The translations under genes were made by a program, and so were the position numbers. The notes beneath the pieces are model-generated. The model did not search any database. It was not told the DNA's origin and saw nothing but the letters and a program-made list of their open reading frames with translations. A stretch of DNA of 35,427 nucleotides from Clostridia bacterium (GTDB lineage Bacteria; Bacillota; Clostridia; Oscillospirales; CAG-272), in assembly GCA_017456625.1 (NCBI GenBank), contig JAFTJB010000067.1:1-35427 (forward strand), in the 5' to 3' direction. Shown here one piece after another: positions 1 through 7,436 of this stretch; within the stretch, counting starts at the first letter, position 1; each line of letters opens with the position of its first letter.

Positions 1-25
1 AAAGGATCAACCGCTTCTGTTTTTA

Positions 26-55
26 CAACAAGCCCTCTTGTCAGAGGGCTTGTTG
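26..55 (-). terminator. Hairpin after the ADP-ribosylglycohydrolase gene
   Basis: A perfect 12-bp inverted repeat (26-37 and 44-55) with a 6-nt loop lies 15 bp past the stop codon of the minus-strand gene ending at 71. The bases that follow on the minus strand are A-rich, not U-rich. It may therefore act as a 3'-end stabiliser or a weak terminator and is not a textbook intrinsic terminator. Confidence 0.45.
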
Positions 56-70
56 CTTGAGAATGTTTTA

Positions 71-1555
71 TTATCCAAGCAATACCAGTGGGATATAGCC
101 TGCGGTGTGGTGACCTTCGATAACGACCTCGAGGACGAGGCGGTTGGTTGCCTCTACGTTCTCGCCTGCGGTGATCACGTAGTCAGCCTCTGTTGCGTGA
201 TGCTGATGTGAGTTGTGGTGAACGAGCGTGAGCGCCTTGGGACCCGTGACCGAGAAGCCCTCGGGCAGGAGCCAACGGAGCGAGAGGTTGTGCAATCCGT
301 TTCCGTAAATTCTCCAGAGGTTTTCAAAGCGGATATGCGCGGTGATCGTACCGTTGGGGGTAATGTCGGGTGCTCTGTCGTAGGTGACGATCGCGTTGAC
401 GGGTCCGAAGGGAACCTCGAAGGAATAGGGCTTGAGGTTGGAGAGACGCTCGAAGGTAAAGAAATCGTTGTAGAAGATATCGAAGATATTTTCGGGGATT
501 TCGCTTGCGCCCTCGGTCAGTTCAACCTTCTCTGCCTTGCGGGTTCTGGACTGGGTATAGATCACGTTTGCCTTCAGTACGATGGGCGCGTATTCAACCA
601 CTCTTTCGGTCAGCTCGGTGCAGGTCTTGGGGTAGGTGGCTCCTGTGCAGGTGTTCATGCACTTGATCACGATCGCGTCTCCGATGTGCTTCTGCCAATC
701 CTCGGGGATGCCTGCCATGCCGTACATAATACCGAGCGTTGCGCCAACGGTAGCGGCGGTGCAGTCGGTGTCGTCTCCGCAGTTGATGGCGGTGATCATG
801 GACTTTTTGAAATCGCCCTCGCCGTAGATCAGACCGAGAACGGTATATCCGACGTTGGAGGGTGCCTCGAACCAGCCGTCACCGATATCTGCGTTGAGTG
901 CGAGAACGCGCTCGCGGCACTCCATTGCGGGAACGCCCTGGTCGTAGCAATCAAGAATAAGGCGGACGGTGGAAGCCAGGCGGCAATCCTTCGGGATCTT
1001 GGAAAGACCAAGGTCGATGAGCTTACGGATATCATTGCAAACGAAAGCGGCAGACTGCAGAACGGCAACGAACGCAGCGGCATAGGTGCCTTCTCCTGCG
1101 CCGTGGTCAACGAGCGCATCCTCAATTGCAAACTTTGCGGCAACGTCGGGGCAAGCGGGTGCGAGGCAAGCCCACACCTCGGTGCGGATCCAAGCGCCGT
1201 TGGAATGCTTCCAATCGTTGTTGTAGTCGCCTGAGAGCGGCGGGCAAAGTCCGCGCATCATATTTGCCTTACCAATGCCGTATTCGTTCCAATAGGGGAC
1301 GATAAAATCGAGCCAGAATTCGCCAAGCTTTGCGGCGGTGAGATCGTACGGGCCGATCTTCTTTACCGCATCGAGCCAAACAAGCTGAAGATCGAGATCA
1401 TCGTTGGGGAGAACGACGTTTGCTTCGGTCGCGAAGCCCTTAATGTCAAGCGTGTGGCGCACGCCCTCGTAGGGGGTGCCCATGGTGCCGCCGATGTTTT
1501 TACCAACCCAGCAGGCATAGACTCTGTCCTTGTACTCGGAAAAATTCAGTTTCAT
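71..1555 (-). CDS. ADP-ribosylglycohydrolase family protein
   Basis: This 494-residue protein has an ADP-ribosylglycohydrolase (ARH/DraG) fold over about residues 5-310. Visible hallmarks are the N-terminal GxxxGGTMGTPYEG loop, an acidic cluster NDDLDLQ near residue 51, and the GDDTDCTAATVGATLG metal-site motif near residue 260. The family removes ADP-ribose from proteins or small molecules using two Mg2+ ions. The first metal motif is usually TDDT but reads NDDL here, so the substrate or activity could differ. Residues from about 330 to 494 form an extra domain I do not recognise, rich in beta-strand-like segments. There is no signal peptide, so it should be cytosolic. The ATG is preceded by AAGGAG at good spacing. 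It lies 93 bp downstream of an AraC-type regulator on the same strand, which suggests co-regulation. Family assignment is firm; the substrate is unknown. Confidence 0.88.
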   Translation of the reverse strand: MKLNFSEYKDRVYACWVGKNIGGTMGTPYEGVRHTLDIKGFATEANVVLPNDDLDLQLVWLDAVKKIGPYDLTAAKLGEFWLDFIVPYWNEYGIGKANMMRGLCPPLSGDYNNDWKHSNGAWIRTEVWACLAPACPDVAAKFAIEDALVDHGAGEGTYAAAFVAVLQSAAFVCNDIRKLIDLGLSKIPKDCRLASTVRLILDCYDQGVPAMECRERVLALNADIGDGWFEAPSNVGYTVLGLIYGEGDFKKSMITAINCGDDTDCTAATVGATLGIMYGMAGIPEDWQKHIGDAIVIKCMNTCTGATYPKTCTELTERVVEYAPIVLKANVIYTQSRTRKAEKVELTEGASEIPENIFDIFYNDFFTFERLSNLKPYSFEVPFGPVNAIVTYDRAPDITPNGTITAHIRFENLWRIYGNGLHNLSLRWLLPEGFSVTGPKALTLVHHNSHQHHATEADYVITAGENVEATNRLVLEVVIEGHHTAGYIPLVLLG

Positions 1556-1648
1556 CGCATAATCTCCTTTTTAGGTTGAATTTTGAATGCAAGCTTATTT
1601 TAACATAAAAAATGAAAATGGGGAAGTGCTTTTTTTTACTTCTCTGTC

Positions 1649-2524
1649 TTATTTTTTTACTTTTGTCTGTCGGTACTCGGAGGGAGAACACCCCGTATGC
1701 TTGGTAAAAACACGGTAGAAGGAGCTTTTTGAGGAGAAACCCGCGCGTGCGGCGATCTCCTCGCCCGAGAGCGTGGTCTCCTCAAGGAGGCGGAGGGCGT
1801 GCTCGATGCGGCGACGGTTGATGTATTCGGTCAGGGACATTTCAAACCGATCCTTGAAAACACGGCTGAAGTAGGAGGGATTATAGAAGCATTTTCCCGC
1901 AAGGGTGGGGAGGGTCAGGTCCGAACCGAGGTTGTCATCAATATAGGTGGAAAGCTCCGTCCAGATATCGGGGGCGGCTTTGTCCGAGACCTCCAATCGT
2001 ACGCGGCGTAAGAGGCGAACGATGAGGATATTCATGTAGCTTTCCAGCATGGTGCGCCAGGAAGCACCGCGCTCGGTATATTCCCGCTCCATTGCCAGAA
2101 CCGTTCGCTCGATCTCATCTCGCTCGTCACCCGTAAAGGAGATCATGCTCTCGTCGCTTTCCCGACGGATCTCGTCAAACGCCGTGAGCTGAAGAACGGC
2201 AAACGCGTTTTCGGGGGTGATAACGCTTTTAGCCAACGTTTCGGGCTTAAAGCAGATGTTGACGTAGGTAAAGGGCTCGTGCGGCATAAAGGCGTGGGTC
2301 GAGCCGTAGTTAATAAAGATCAGGTCTCCTCGTTGCACCTCATAGCGTTCCTCGTTCACAACCTGTAGGGCGCTTCCCGCAACAACGTAAACAAGCTCAA
2401 TAAAATCGTGCTGATGCGGATTGAAGGTGGCGGGATGCGAGCGTGTGGGGGTATTGGTGCTTCGAAAAATATGGATTGTGCTGTCGTCGTTTTTTCGCAG
2501 GGCTTCAAACAGGTAGGTCTTCAT
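1649..2524 (-). CDS. AraC family transcriptional regulator
   Basis: This 291-residue protein has a cupin-like sensor domain at about residues 28-100 (a PHQHDFIELVYV metal/sugar-pocket signature, then RGDLIFI) and an AraC double helix-turn-helix at about 190-287. The C-terminal signature runs ISR-like through AARAGFSSKSSFYRVFTKHTG. Such regulators usually sense a sugar or small metabolite and activate neighbouring genes. The start ATG has AAGGAG 6 bp upstream. It begins 17 bp after the stop of the unrecognised 307-residue gene and is followed by the ADP-ribosylglycohydrolase gene, so that gene is the most likely local target. The ligand cannot be read from the sequence. Confidence 0.92.
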   Translation of the reverse strand: MKTYLFEALRKNDDSTIHIFRSTNTPTRSHPATFNPHQHDFIELVYVVAGSALQVVNEERYEVQRGDLIFINYGSTHAFMPHEPFTYVNICFKPETLAKSVITPENAFAVLQLTAFDEIRRESDESMISFTGDERDEIERTVLAMEREYTERGASWRTMLESYMNILIVRLLRRVRLEVSDKAAPDIWTELSTYIDDNLGSDLTLPTLAGKCFYNPSYFSRVFKDRFEMSLTEYINRRRIEHALRLLEETTLSGEEIAARAGFSSKSSFYRVFTKHTGCSPSEYRQTKVKK

Positions 2525-2541
2525 AGCTTCTCCTTGGGATT

Positions 2542-3462
2542 TTATGCAGAGATGCGAATTGTATCAATGCGCAGACAGTACGCGCTGATCGGGATCCGGT
2601 GGTCTGCGCCGAGTGTGAAGGTGGGTTGCAATTCAGGTGTAAAGCTGATGTGCATGGTACCGTTTGGCTCTATGTGAACAGAGCAATGATCAAAGCAACG
2701 TGCGCTTGCAAATATGGGCTCTACGGAGGAGGCTTTGAGGTGGGTGTTTCGTTCAATGCTGATGTGATAACAGAGCCGCTCGGTTTCTGCATCGGTGATT
2801 AAAGAACCGTCACGCTGACGGAGAAAGAGAAACACGCAAAGTAGAAATGCAACGGTGCGTGGGGATTGGAGCGTCTCGGCGCGTTGCGTAAGGGAATAGA
2901 CGGATTCACTGTCTGTGTGACAACCGGCAAAGGCTGCAATCCGCAGAGTTAGGTTTTGGTTGATATAGGATGCCGCAGTGCGAATTCCCATCATCGCATC
3001 GGTGTAGGCAAATATATCCAAAAGAACGCGGTATGCCAAGCGGCAAGCCTCGCTGTTGCTCTTTTGCGCGCATGGTGCGCGCAGGATATCCTGCCGTCCC
3101 ATTGCGTTCAGCGCCTCGCATGCGGCGGCAAGCTCACAATCGGGAAGGATGACGAGCAGAAGTCCCAATTGACGGATCCAATCCGCGTACACGAGCATGG
3201 GTCTGCCGTTTGCGCTCATAAGAACGCGATGTCCCTCGCGGCAAGCATGGGTCAGTTCATTTATTTCTTCGGCGGTAAGCGCGATCGCGGTGCGGAGATC
3301 GGTGCCTACGGTCAGTTTCTCACCGCGTGCGGCAAGGATACGAAATCCTGCGGCAGGCTCGACCACGGCGCAGCTTTCGTTGCACACGCGAGCGGACACG
3401 TGGTGCTTGTTCTCGAAAAAAGAGGATTCGGGGACGTAGCTTTCTACGTTTGTATATTTCAT
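2542..3462 (-). CDS. Unrecognised 307-residue protein
   Basis: I do not recognise this protein. It is about 307 residues if the ATG at 3462 is used, 7 bp after the stop of the NERD gene. An in-frame start 72 bp further upstream would overlap that gene and looks less likely. There is no signal peptide and no obvious transmembrane span, apart from short hydrophobic stretches (LGLLLVILP near residue 100 and TVAFLLCVFLFL near residue 205). It has many cysteines. The middle (about 145-225) looks helical and the end (about 260-307) strand-rich. It sits between a NERD-domain gene and an AraC regulator in the same direction with very short gaps, so it is probably co-transcribed with both. A diverged sensory protein is possible but unproven. 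Confidence 0.7.
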   Translation of the reverse strand: MKYTNVESYVPESSFFENKHHVSARVCNESCAVVEPAAGFRILAARGEKLTVGTDLRTAIALTAEEINELTHACREGHRVLMSANGRPMLVYADWIRQLGLLLVILPDCELAAACEALNAMGRQDILRAPCAQKSNSEACRLAYRVLLDIFAYTDAMMGIRTAASYINQNLTLRIAAFAGCHTDSESVYSLTQRAETLQSPRTVAFLLCVFLFLRQRDGSLITDAETERLCYHISIERNTHLKASSVEPIFASARCFDHCSVHIEPNGTMHISFTPELQPTFTLGADHRIPISAYCLRIDTIRISA

Positions 3463-3469
3463 ATGGATC

Positions 3470-4309
3470 TCAAAAAACGATATAGCGGATGCGGTTGAGT
3501 GCAATTTTGCGGAAGGTGCCGTCAAGACATGCAACGGTAACGGTCACGTCGCGGTTGAAAAACACGTCGGAGTCTCCGTTTAAATAAGTGACGTAGAGCT
3601 TGTCACGCAAACGGAGAGACTGTCGCTCGACCGTAATGAAGCGGAGCTTGGTGGTGTCAAGCAGAATTTCTCGTCCTTCCTTGTCGTACAGATCGAGATA
3701 ATCCTCCACAAGCATACCCTTGCAAAACTCCTCATCCACGCTGTAAAAGCGGGTCGAGCGCAGGATGCGGTCTGTGTCAAGGTCCTCAAAGTTGCCAATT
3801 TCTGCCTTGACTCGAGCCTTGACGGTATCGATGAGCTTGTCTGCCTTGACCAGCGCAATTCCCTCAAGCTCGTCGGGGAGGGCAAGGGTGCAATCGGGAT
3901 CGGCAAATACGACGATGCCGTAGACGGGGCGCTCGATGGAATAATATTTTTGCATACAGGACAGAAACTGGGCGGTGGTGCCGACAGGACTTTTGATGGT
4001 CTTTCTTGTGCCGTTTGTCTTGTTCTGATAGAATGTGTCGCCTTCCTTGCCGATCACACCCTTCCATGCCTTGACCTCGATGACAAAGGGCACGCCTTGA
4101 AATACGACGAGAAAATCCTTTTCCAGATATTTATCCTTGTGCGGAACGATGACGTTTCGGATCACACATTCGAAATGATCACGCAAGAGGCGACAGATCG
4201 CCTCCTCGCCGTCTGCGCCGTAGCGCTCGATCTCCGCCTGCGTGGGAAGTCCGGGGGAGGTCGCGCGGCGGATCCCCGTTCCGAGGGATCGAACGATGCT
4301 TTGCTTCAT
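3470..4309 (-). CDS. NERD domain-containing (nuclease-related) protein
   Basis: This 279-residue protein has a nuclease-related domain (NERD) at about residues 30-150. The sequence shows GADGEEAICRLL, then D65 in EKDFLVV and the E78-x-K80 pair in VIEVKAWKG. This is the D...ExK core of restriction-endonuclease-like folds, followed by GVIGKEG. The remaining 130 residues contain no recognised domain. NERD proteins are assumed to be DNA-processing, but their role is mostly unknown. It is the first gene after a perfect -35/-10 promoter and leads a run of four same-strand genes. There is no signal peptide or membrane segment. Domain identity is good; nuclease activity is inferred only from the retained D/ExK residues. 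Confidence 0.82.
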   Translation of the reverse strand: MKQSIVRSLGTGIRRATSPGLPTQAEIERYGADGEEAICRLLRDHFECVIRNVIVPHKDKYLEKDFLVVFQGVPFVIEVKAWKGVIGKEGDTFYQNKTNGTRKTIKSPVGTTAQFLSCMQKYYSIERPVYGIVVFADPDCTLALPDELEGIALVKADKLIDTVKARVKAEIGNFEDLDTDRILRSTRFYSVDEEFCKGMLVEDYLDLYDKEGREILLDTTKLRFITVERQSLRLRDKLYVTYLNGDSDVFFNRDVTVTVACLDGTFRKIALNRIRYIVF

Positions 4310-4339
4310 ACTTGTATCCTACCTTTATTTACTACCGCT

Positions 4340-4368
4340 ATTTTAACATAGAATTTTGCTCTTGTCAA
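4340..4368 (-). promoter_or_regulatory. Sigma-A promoter of the NERD-AraC gene run
   Basis: Read on the minus strand, TTGACA (4368-4363) is separated by exactly 17 bp from TAAAAT (4345-4340), 31 bp upstream of the NERD start codon. The -35 box lies inside the U-tract of the upstream ABC terminator, so the two units are packed tightly. Confidence 0.8.
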
Positions 4369-4407
4369 TAAAAAACCCGTTCACCGAAGCGAGTCCGATG
4401 AACGGGT
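4369..4407 (-). terminator. Intrinsic terminator of the ABC importer operon
   Basis: A 9-bp stem (4375-4383 with 4399-4407, ACCCGTTCA and its complement) is followed on the minus strand by a run of T (4374-4369). It lies just after the ATPase gene stop at 4414. Confidence 0.85.
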
Positions 4408-4413
4408 AACGAA

Positions 4414-5235
4414 TCAGAGCACCTTGCTCAAGAATTCCTGTGTACGGGGGAGCTTGGGGTTGGAGAACAGCTCGTGAGGAGGTGCATCCTCGGCAATGAT
4501 GCCTCCGTCCATAAAGAGCACGCGGTCAGCGACCTCGCGGGCAAAGCCCATCTCGTGCGTGACGATCACCATGGTCATACCCTCGTTTGCAAGCTGACGG
4601 ATGAGGTCGAGGACCTCGCCGACCATTTCGGGGTCAAGCGCAGAGGTAGGCTCGTCAAAGAGCATGACCTCGGGCTCCATTGCGAGCGCACGGATGATCG
4701 CAATGCGCTGCTTCTGTCCGCCGGAGAGGGTAGAGGGGTAGGCGTTTGCCTTGTCCTCAAGCCCGATGCGGCGCAAAAGCTGCATTGCCTTTTCCTTTGC
4801 TTCCTCGCGGATCTGCTTCTTTACCGCTCTCTTTGCAAACAGACCGCCCGCCTTCTTGGTCTTGAGATAGATGGGGGCGAGCATAATGTTTTGCAGCACG
4901 GTCTTGTTGTTGAAAAGGTTGAACTGCTGGAAGACCATTCCGATGTGCTCTCTGTGCTTATTGATGTCTACCTTGGGATCGGCGAGATCCTCGCCGTTGA
5001 AGATGATCGAACCGCCCGTGGGATCCTCCATACAATTGAGGCAACGCAGGAAGGTGCTTTTTCCGCTTCCGGAGGGACCGATGACAGCGATCTTCTCGCC
5101 GCGGTGGATGACAGCGTCAATGCTGTTGAGAACGTTCAGCGTCTTTTTCTTACCGATGGGGAAGGACTTGGAGAGCCCCTTGATCACGATCAATTCCTCG
5201 GTAAGCTCTTTGTTCATTTCGTTTTGATTGCTCAT
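4414..5235 (-). CDS. Amino-acid ABC transporter ATP-binding protein
   Basis: This 273-residue ATPase is of the GlnQ/HisP type and powers amino-acid import. It shows Walker [10 protein letters not shown] (about 53-61), the Q-loop VFQQFNLF, the ABC signature LSGGQKQR, Walker [13 protein letters not shown] and the switch histidine in VTHEMGFA. An insertion of roughly 15 mostly basic residues (around [14 protein letters not shown]) sits in the helical subdomain. I chose the ATG at 5235 because AAAGGAG lies just upstream. A GTG at 5253, overlapping the permease stop, would add six residues. It is the last gene of the binding protein-permease-ATPase operon and is followed by a strong terminator. 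Confidence 0.95.
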   Translation of the reverse strand: MSNQNEMNKELTEELIVIKGLSKSFPIGKKKTLNVLNSIDAVIHRGEKIAVIGPSGSGKSTFLRCLNCMEDPTGGSIIFNGEDLADPKVDINKHREHIGMVFQQFNLFNNKTVLQNIMLAPIYLKTKKAGGLFAKRAVKKQIREEAKEKAMQLLRRIGLEDKANAYPSTLSGGQKQRIAIIRALAMEPEVMLFDEPTSALDPEMVGEVLDLIRQLANEGMTMVIVTHEMGFAREVADRVLFMDGGIIAEDAPPHELFSNPKLPRTQEFLSKVL

Positions 5236-5249
5236 TTTCTTCTCCTTTC

Positions 5250-5957
5250 TCACGCGCGGTCGTCACGGTGGAGTCTCTTTTCAAGGAGCTTGAAAAGAAG
5301 GGTGACCATCATGATCAGGACGATGTAAATGAGTGCCATCATCAGGTACGGTGCGAGATACTCGTAGTTTGCGTTACCGATTTCGGTGAAGACCTTGTAG
5401 AGGTCGACCGCGGCAACGAAGCTGACGACGGAGGTATCCTTGATCAGTGCGATAAACTCATTGCCGAGTGTGGGCAGAATGTTTTTGATCGCCTGCGGTA
5501 CCACGATCTTCATCATGGTAGGCGTAAAGCCGAGACCGAGCGCGCGTCCCGCCTCCATCTGTCCGCTATCGACCGATTGGATTCCCGCACGCATGATCTC
5601 GGAGACGTATGCGGCACTGTTGAGACCGAAGATCAGAATACAGGTGCGCAGAGATCCGATGGAAACGCCCATAAGCGGGAAGAGCACGTAGTACGCGAGC
5701 AGGAGCTGAACGACGATCGGGGTGCCGCGGAAGAAGCCGACGTACACGTTGCAGACACCGTTGAGGATCTTGGGCAGCGTTTTGTACTTGGGCATGACCT
5801 TGATCGCCGCGATCAGCGTACCGATCAGAATACCGATCACAAGACCGAGTATTGCGATCGTCAAGGTGTTTTTCAGACCCTCGGAGAAGACTCTTTTGTA
5901 ACCGCCGTTGGTATAAAAGAGCCGCCAAAAGGCTGACCATTCATCTAAAAAATTCAT
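5250..5957 (-). CDS. Amino-acid ABC transporter permease (HisM/GlnP type)
   Basis: This 235-residue inner-membrane permease has hydrophobic spans at about 28-50, 70-95, 100-120 and 200-222. The cytoplasmic EAA coupling loop reads [23 protein letters not shown] (about 131-153, quoted here only as a landmark). The family works as a dimer with the ATPase and takes substrate from the binding protein. It lies between those two genes in the same operon; its stop codon is 15 bp from the ATPase start. The ATG at 5957 is preceded by AAAGGAT at rather long spacing. Assignment to the polar amino-acid family (PAAT) is secure; the transported amino acid is not identifiable. Confidence 0.94.
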   Translation of the reverse strand: MNFLDEWSAFWRLFYTNGGYKRVFSEGLKNTLTIAILGLVIGILIGTLIAAIKVMPKYKTLPKILNGVCNVYVGFFRGTPIVVQLLLAYYVLFPLMGVSIGSLRTCILIFGLNSAAYVSEIMRAGIQSVDSGQMEAGRALGLGFTPTMMKIVVPQAIKNILPTLGNEFIALIKDTSVVSFVAAVDLYKVFTEIGNANYEYLAPYLMMALIYIVLIMMVTLLFKLLEKRLHRDDRA

Positions 5958-5999
5958 ATTATTTTTCTATCCTTTCAAGCGAGTGTGAGATCGCTTCAC

Positions 6000-6035
6000 A
6001 AAACAGGGCTACCGAATAATCGGCAGCCTTGTTTT
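6000..6035 (-). terminator. Intercistronic hairpin between binding protein and permease
   Basis: A 16-bp stem with two mismatches (6000-6015 with 6020-6035) and a 4-nt loop lies 12 bp past the binding-protein stop. On the minus strand the stem ends in TTTT but no longer U-run follows. Such hairpins commonly attenuate read-through or protect the upstream message, which gives more binding protein than permease. Confidence 0.7.
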
Positions 6036-6047
6036 GCAAATCTCGTA

Positions 6048-6905
6048 TTAGTCGTTGACGCTTGCCGCGATGGTCTTTGCGGGAGCGTTGTCAAGGATTA
6101 CGAAGTTGATCTCGCCGTTGCGCATTGCGGTAACTGCAAGTGCTGCGTAATCGTAGCCCATCTTGGTTGCGGGAACGCCCTTGAAGCCATAGCCATCGGG
6201 GTTGTCGAGGTCACCGGTGAGGTAGGTCTCGCCCGTGGTACCGGTCTGGCAACCGATCTTGGTCTCTGCGGTGAGGGTGTCGAGAATAGCGACGATGTCA
6301 GCAGCGGTCTGGCAAGCATCGAAGGTGGTGTCGTTCTCATTGACGATCAGAACCTGAGATGCGTTGTAGTAGGAGTTACTGAAGGTGACCATTTCCTCGC
6401 GTGCGGGAGTAACGGTCAGACCTGCCATACCGATGTCGCAGGTGCCCATCTGGACGGAGGTAACGACGGACTCGAACTTCATATCCTGGATAACGAGCTC
6501 CTTGCCGATGTATGCTGCAAAGCCCTTTGCGATCTCGAGGTCGATGCCGTAGAACTGACCGTTCTCGTCAACCATCTCGAAGGGCGCAAAGCCCGTGCTG
6601 GTCGCAACGACGAGCTGATCCTTTGCGGGATCGAGCGCAGCGGAAGCGAACTTCTCGGGGGTGCCGTCGCCGAAGTACTTGTTGCAGATCGCGTCGAAGG
6701 TACCGTCAGCCTTGATCTGAGTGAGGTACGCATTGATCTGACCGAGCAGCTCAGCGTCTTCCTTCTTGACAGCGAATGCGTACTCCTCTTCGGAGAGCGC
6801 GATGTCGATAACCTTTACACCGATCTTCTCGCCGCAAGCTGCGAGTGTTGCAACGCAGGACAGCAGCATGACGAGTGCCAATGCAATGCTAATGATTCTT
6901 TTCAT
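6048..6905 (-). CDS. Amino-acid-binding lipoprotein, circularly permuted
   Basis: This 285-residue protein is a solute-binding lipoprotein for the adjacent importer. Residues 1-24 form a lipoprotein signal with the lipobox LAAC at C24. The canonical first lobe (LVVATSTGFAPFEMV, then GIDLEIAKGFA) starts only at about residue 98. It continues through the second lobe (CDIGMAGLTVTPAREE, GTTGETY) to VILDNAPAK, and the protein stops at residue 285. The segment normally found next (SEEEYAFAVKK, then INAYL, KADGTFDAICNKYFG) lies instead at residues 30-80, straight after the lipobox. The order therefore matches a circular permutation within the loop after the NAPAK helix. The length is complete for the family, so this is not truncation. 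A consensus promoter lies upstream. Confidence 0.93.
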   Translation of the reverse strand: MKRIISIALALVMLLSCVATLAACGEKIGVKVIDIALSEEEYAFAVKKEDAELLGQINAYLTQIKADGTFDAICNKYFGDGTPEKFASAALDPAKDQLVVATSTGFAPFEMVDENGQFYGIDLEIAKGFAAYIGKELVIQDMKFESVVTSVQMGTCDIGMAGLTVTPAREEMVTFSNSYYNASQVLIVNENDTTFDACQTAADIVAILDTLTAETKIGCQTGTTGETYLTGDLDNPDGYGFKGVPATKMGYDYAALAVTAMRNGEINFVILDNAPAKTIAASVND

Positions 6906-6950
6906 GGTGTTTTTCCTCCAATAAAGTATATATTTTGGGATACATTAGAG

Positions 6951-6979
6951 ATTATAGCGCATAATTATACATTTGTCAA
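6951..6979 (-). promoter_or_regulatory. Consensus promoter of the amino-acid importer operon
   Basis: On the minus strand, TTGACA (6979-6974) and TATAAT (6956-6951) are separated by exactly 17 bp. This is a perfect match to the sigma-A consensus. A 40-nt leader with TTGGAGG follows before the ATG at 6905. Confidence 0.9.
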
Positions 6980-7047
6980 TCCTTTTTTTGATTTTTCTTC
7001 GACTTTCTTTTAATTACCGTACAAAACAAATTTTTTTAAAAAAGGTC

Positions 7048-7076
7048 TTGCATTTTTTTGCGTTTACTGATATACT
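7048..7076 (+). promoter_or_regulatory. Promoter of the small membrane-protein gene
   Basis: TTGCAT (7048-7053) and TATACT (7071-7076) are spaced by 17 bp, 46 bp upstream of the ATG at 7122. It is divergent from the importer promoter. Confidence 0.75.
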
Positions 7077-7121
7077 GTGAGTGTATAGAAATATACGAAA
7101 AACAGAAAAGGAGTTACGGTT

Positions 7122-7382
7122 ATGGATTTGAAGAAGCTCTTTGGACTTTCGTACAAGTACGTCGGTTCTCTCAAGAACATCCTCATCGGTATTCTGTTCT
7201 ATTTTGTCATTGCTCTGGTTGCAGGTCTTGCGATCGGCTTGGCAGGCGCGCTGACGGGGTGGATCCCGGTTGTCGGTGCGTTGATCGGATGGGTTCTCCG
7301 TATTGTGGGTATCCTTGTTGAGATCTACGTCGTTGCGGGTATCGTCATTCAGCTGCTCGTACATTTCAAGGTCATTAAATAA
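7122..7382 (+). CDS. Small two-helix membrane protein
   Basis: This 86-residue protein is almost entirely two hydrophobic helices (about 20-46 and 49-77). They are joined by a short IPVVG turn and flanked by a basic N-terminus (MDLKKLF) and C-terminus (HFKVIK). Glycines recur every three to four residues in the first helix (AGLAIGLAGALTG), as in tightly packed helix pairs. I do not recognise a named family. A good promoter, an AAAGGAG site and a terminator right after the stop show it is a real single-gene unit. Its abundance of small residues fits a membrane-inserted structural or stress protein, but function is unknown. Confidence 0.8.
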   Translation: MDLKKLFGLSYKYVGSLKNILIGILFYFVIALVAGLAIGLAGALTGWIPVVGALIGWVLRIVGILVEIYVVAGIVIQLLVHFKVIK

Positions 7383-7396
7383 TTGACAATTCGATG

Positions 7397-7435
7397 AAAG
7401 AAGGCACTGTCGCTGACTGTGCCTTCTTTCTTTTT
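7397..7435 (+). terminator. Terminator after the small membrane-protein gene
   Basis: An 11-bp perfect stem (7397-7407 with 7419-7429, AAAGAAGGCAC and its complement) with further GTC/GAC pairing in the loop is followed by CTTTTT. It also lies just past the minus-strand rhamnosidase stop at 7437 and could stop both units. Confidence 0.88.
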
Positions 7436-7436
7436 G

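Noticed and set aside
215..1234. A plus-strand open frame opposite the ADP-ribosylglycohydrolase gene
   Set aside because: It is a shadow of the real gene; its Gly/Val/Asp-rich product has no recognisable domain.
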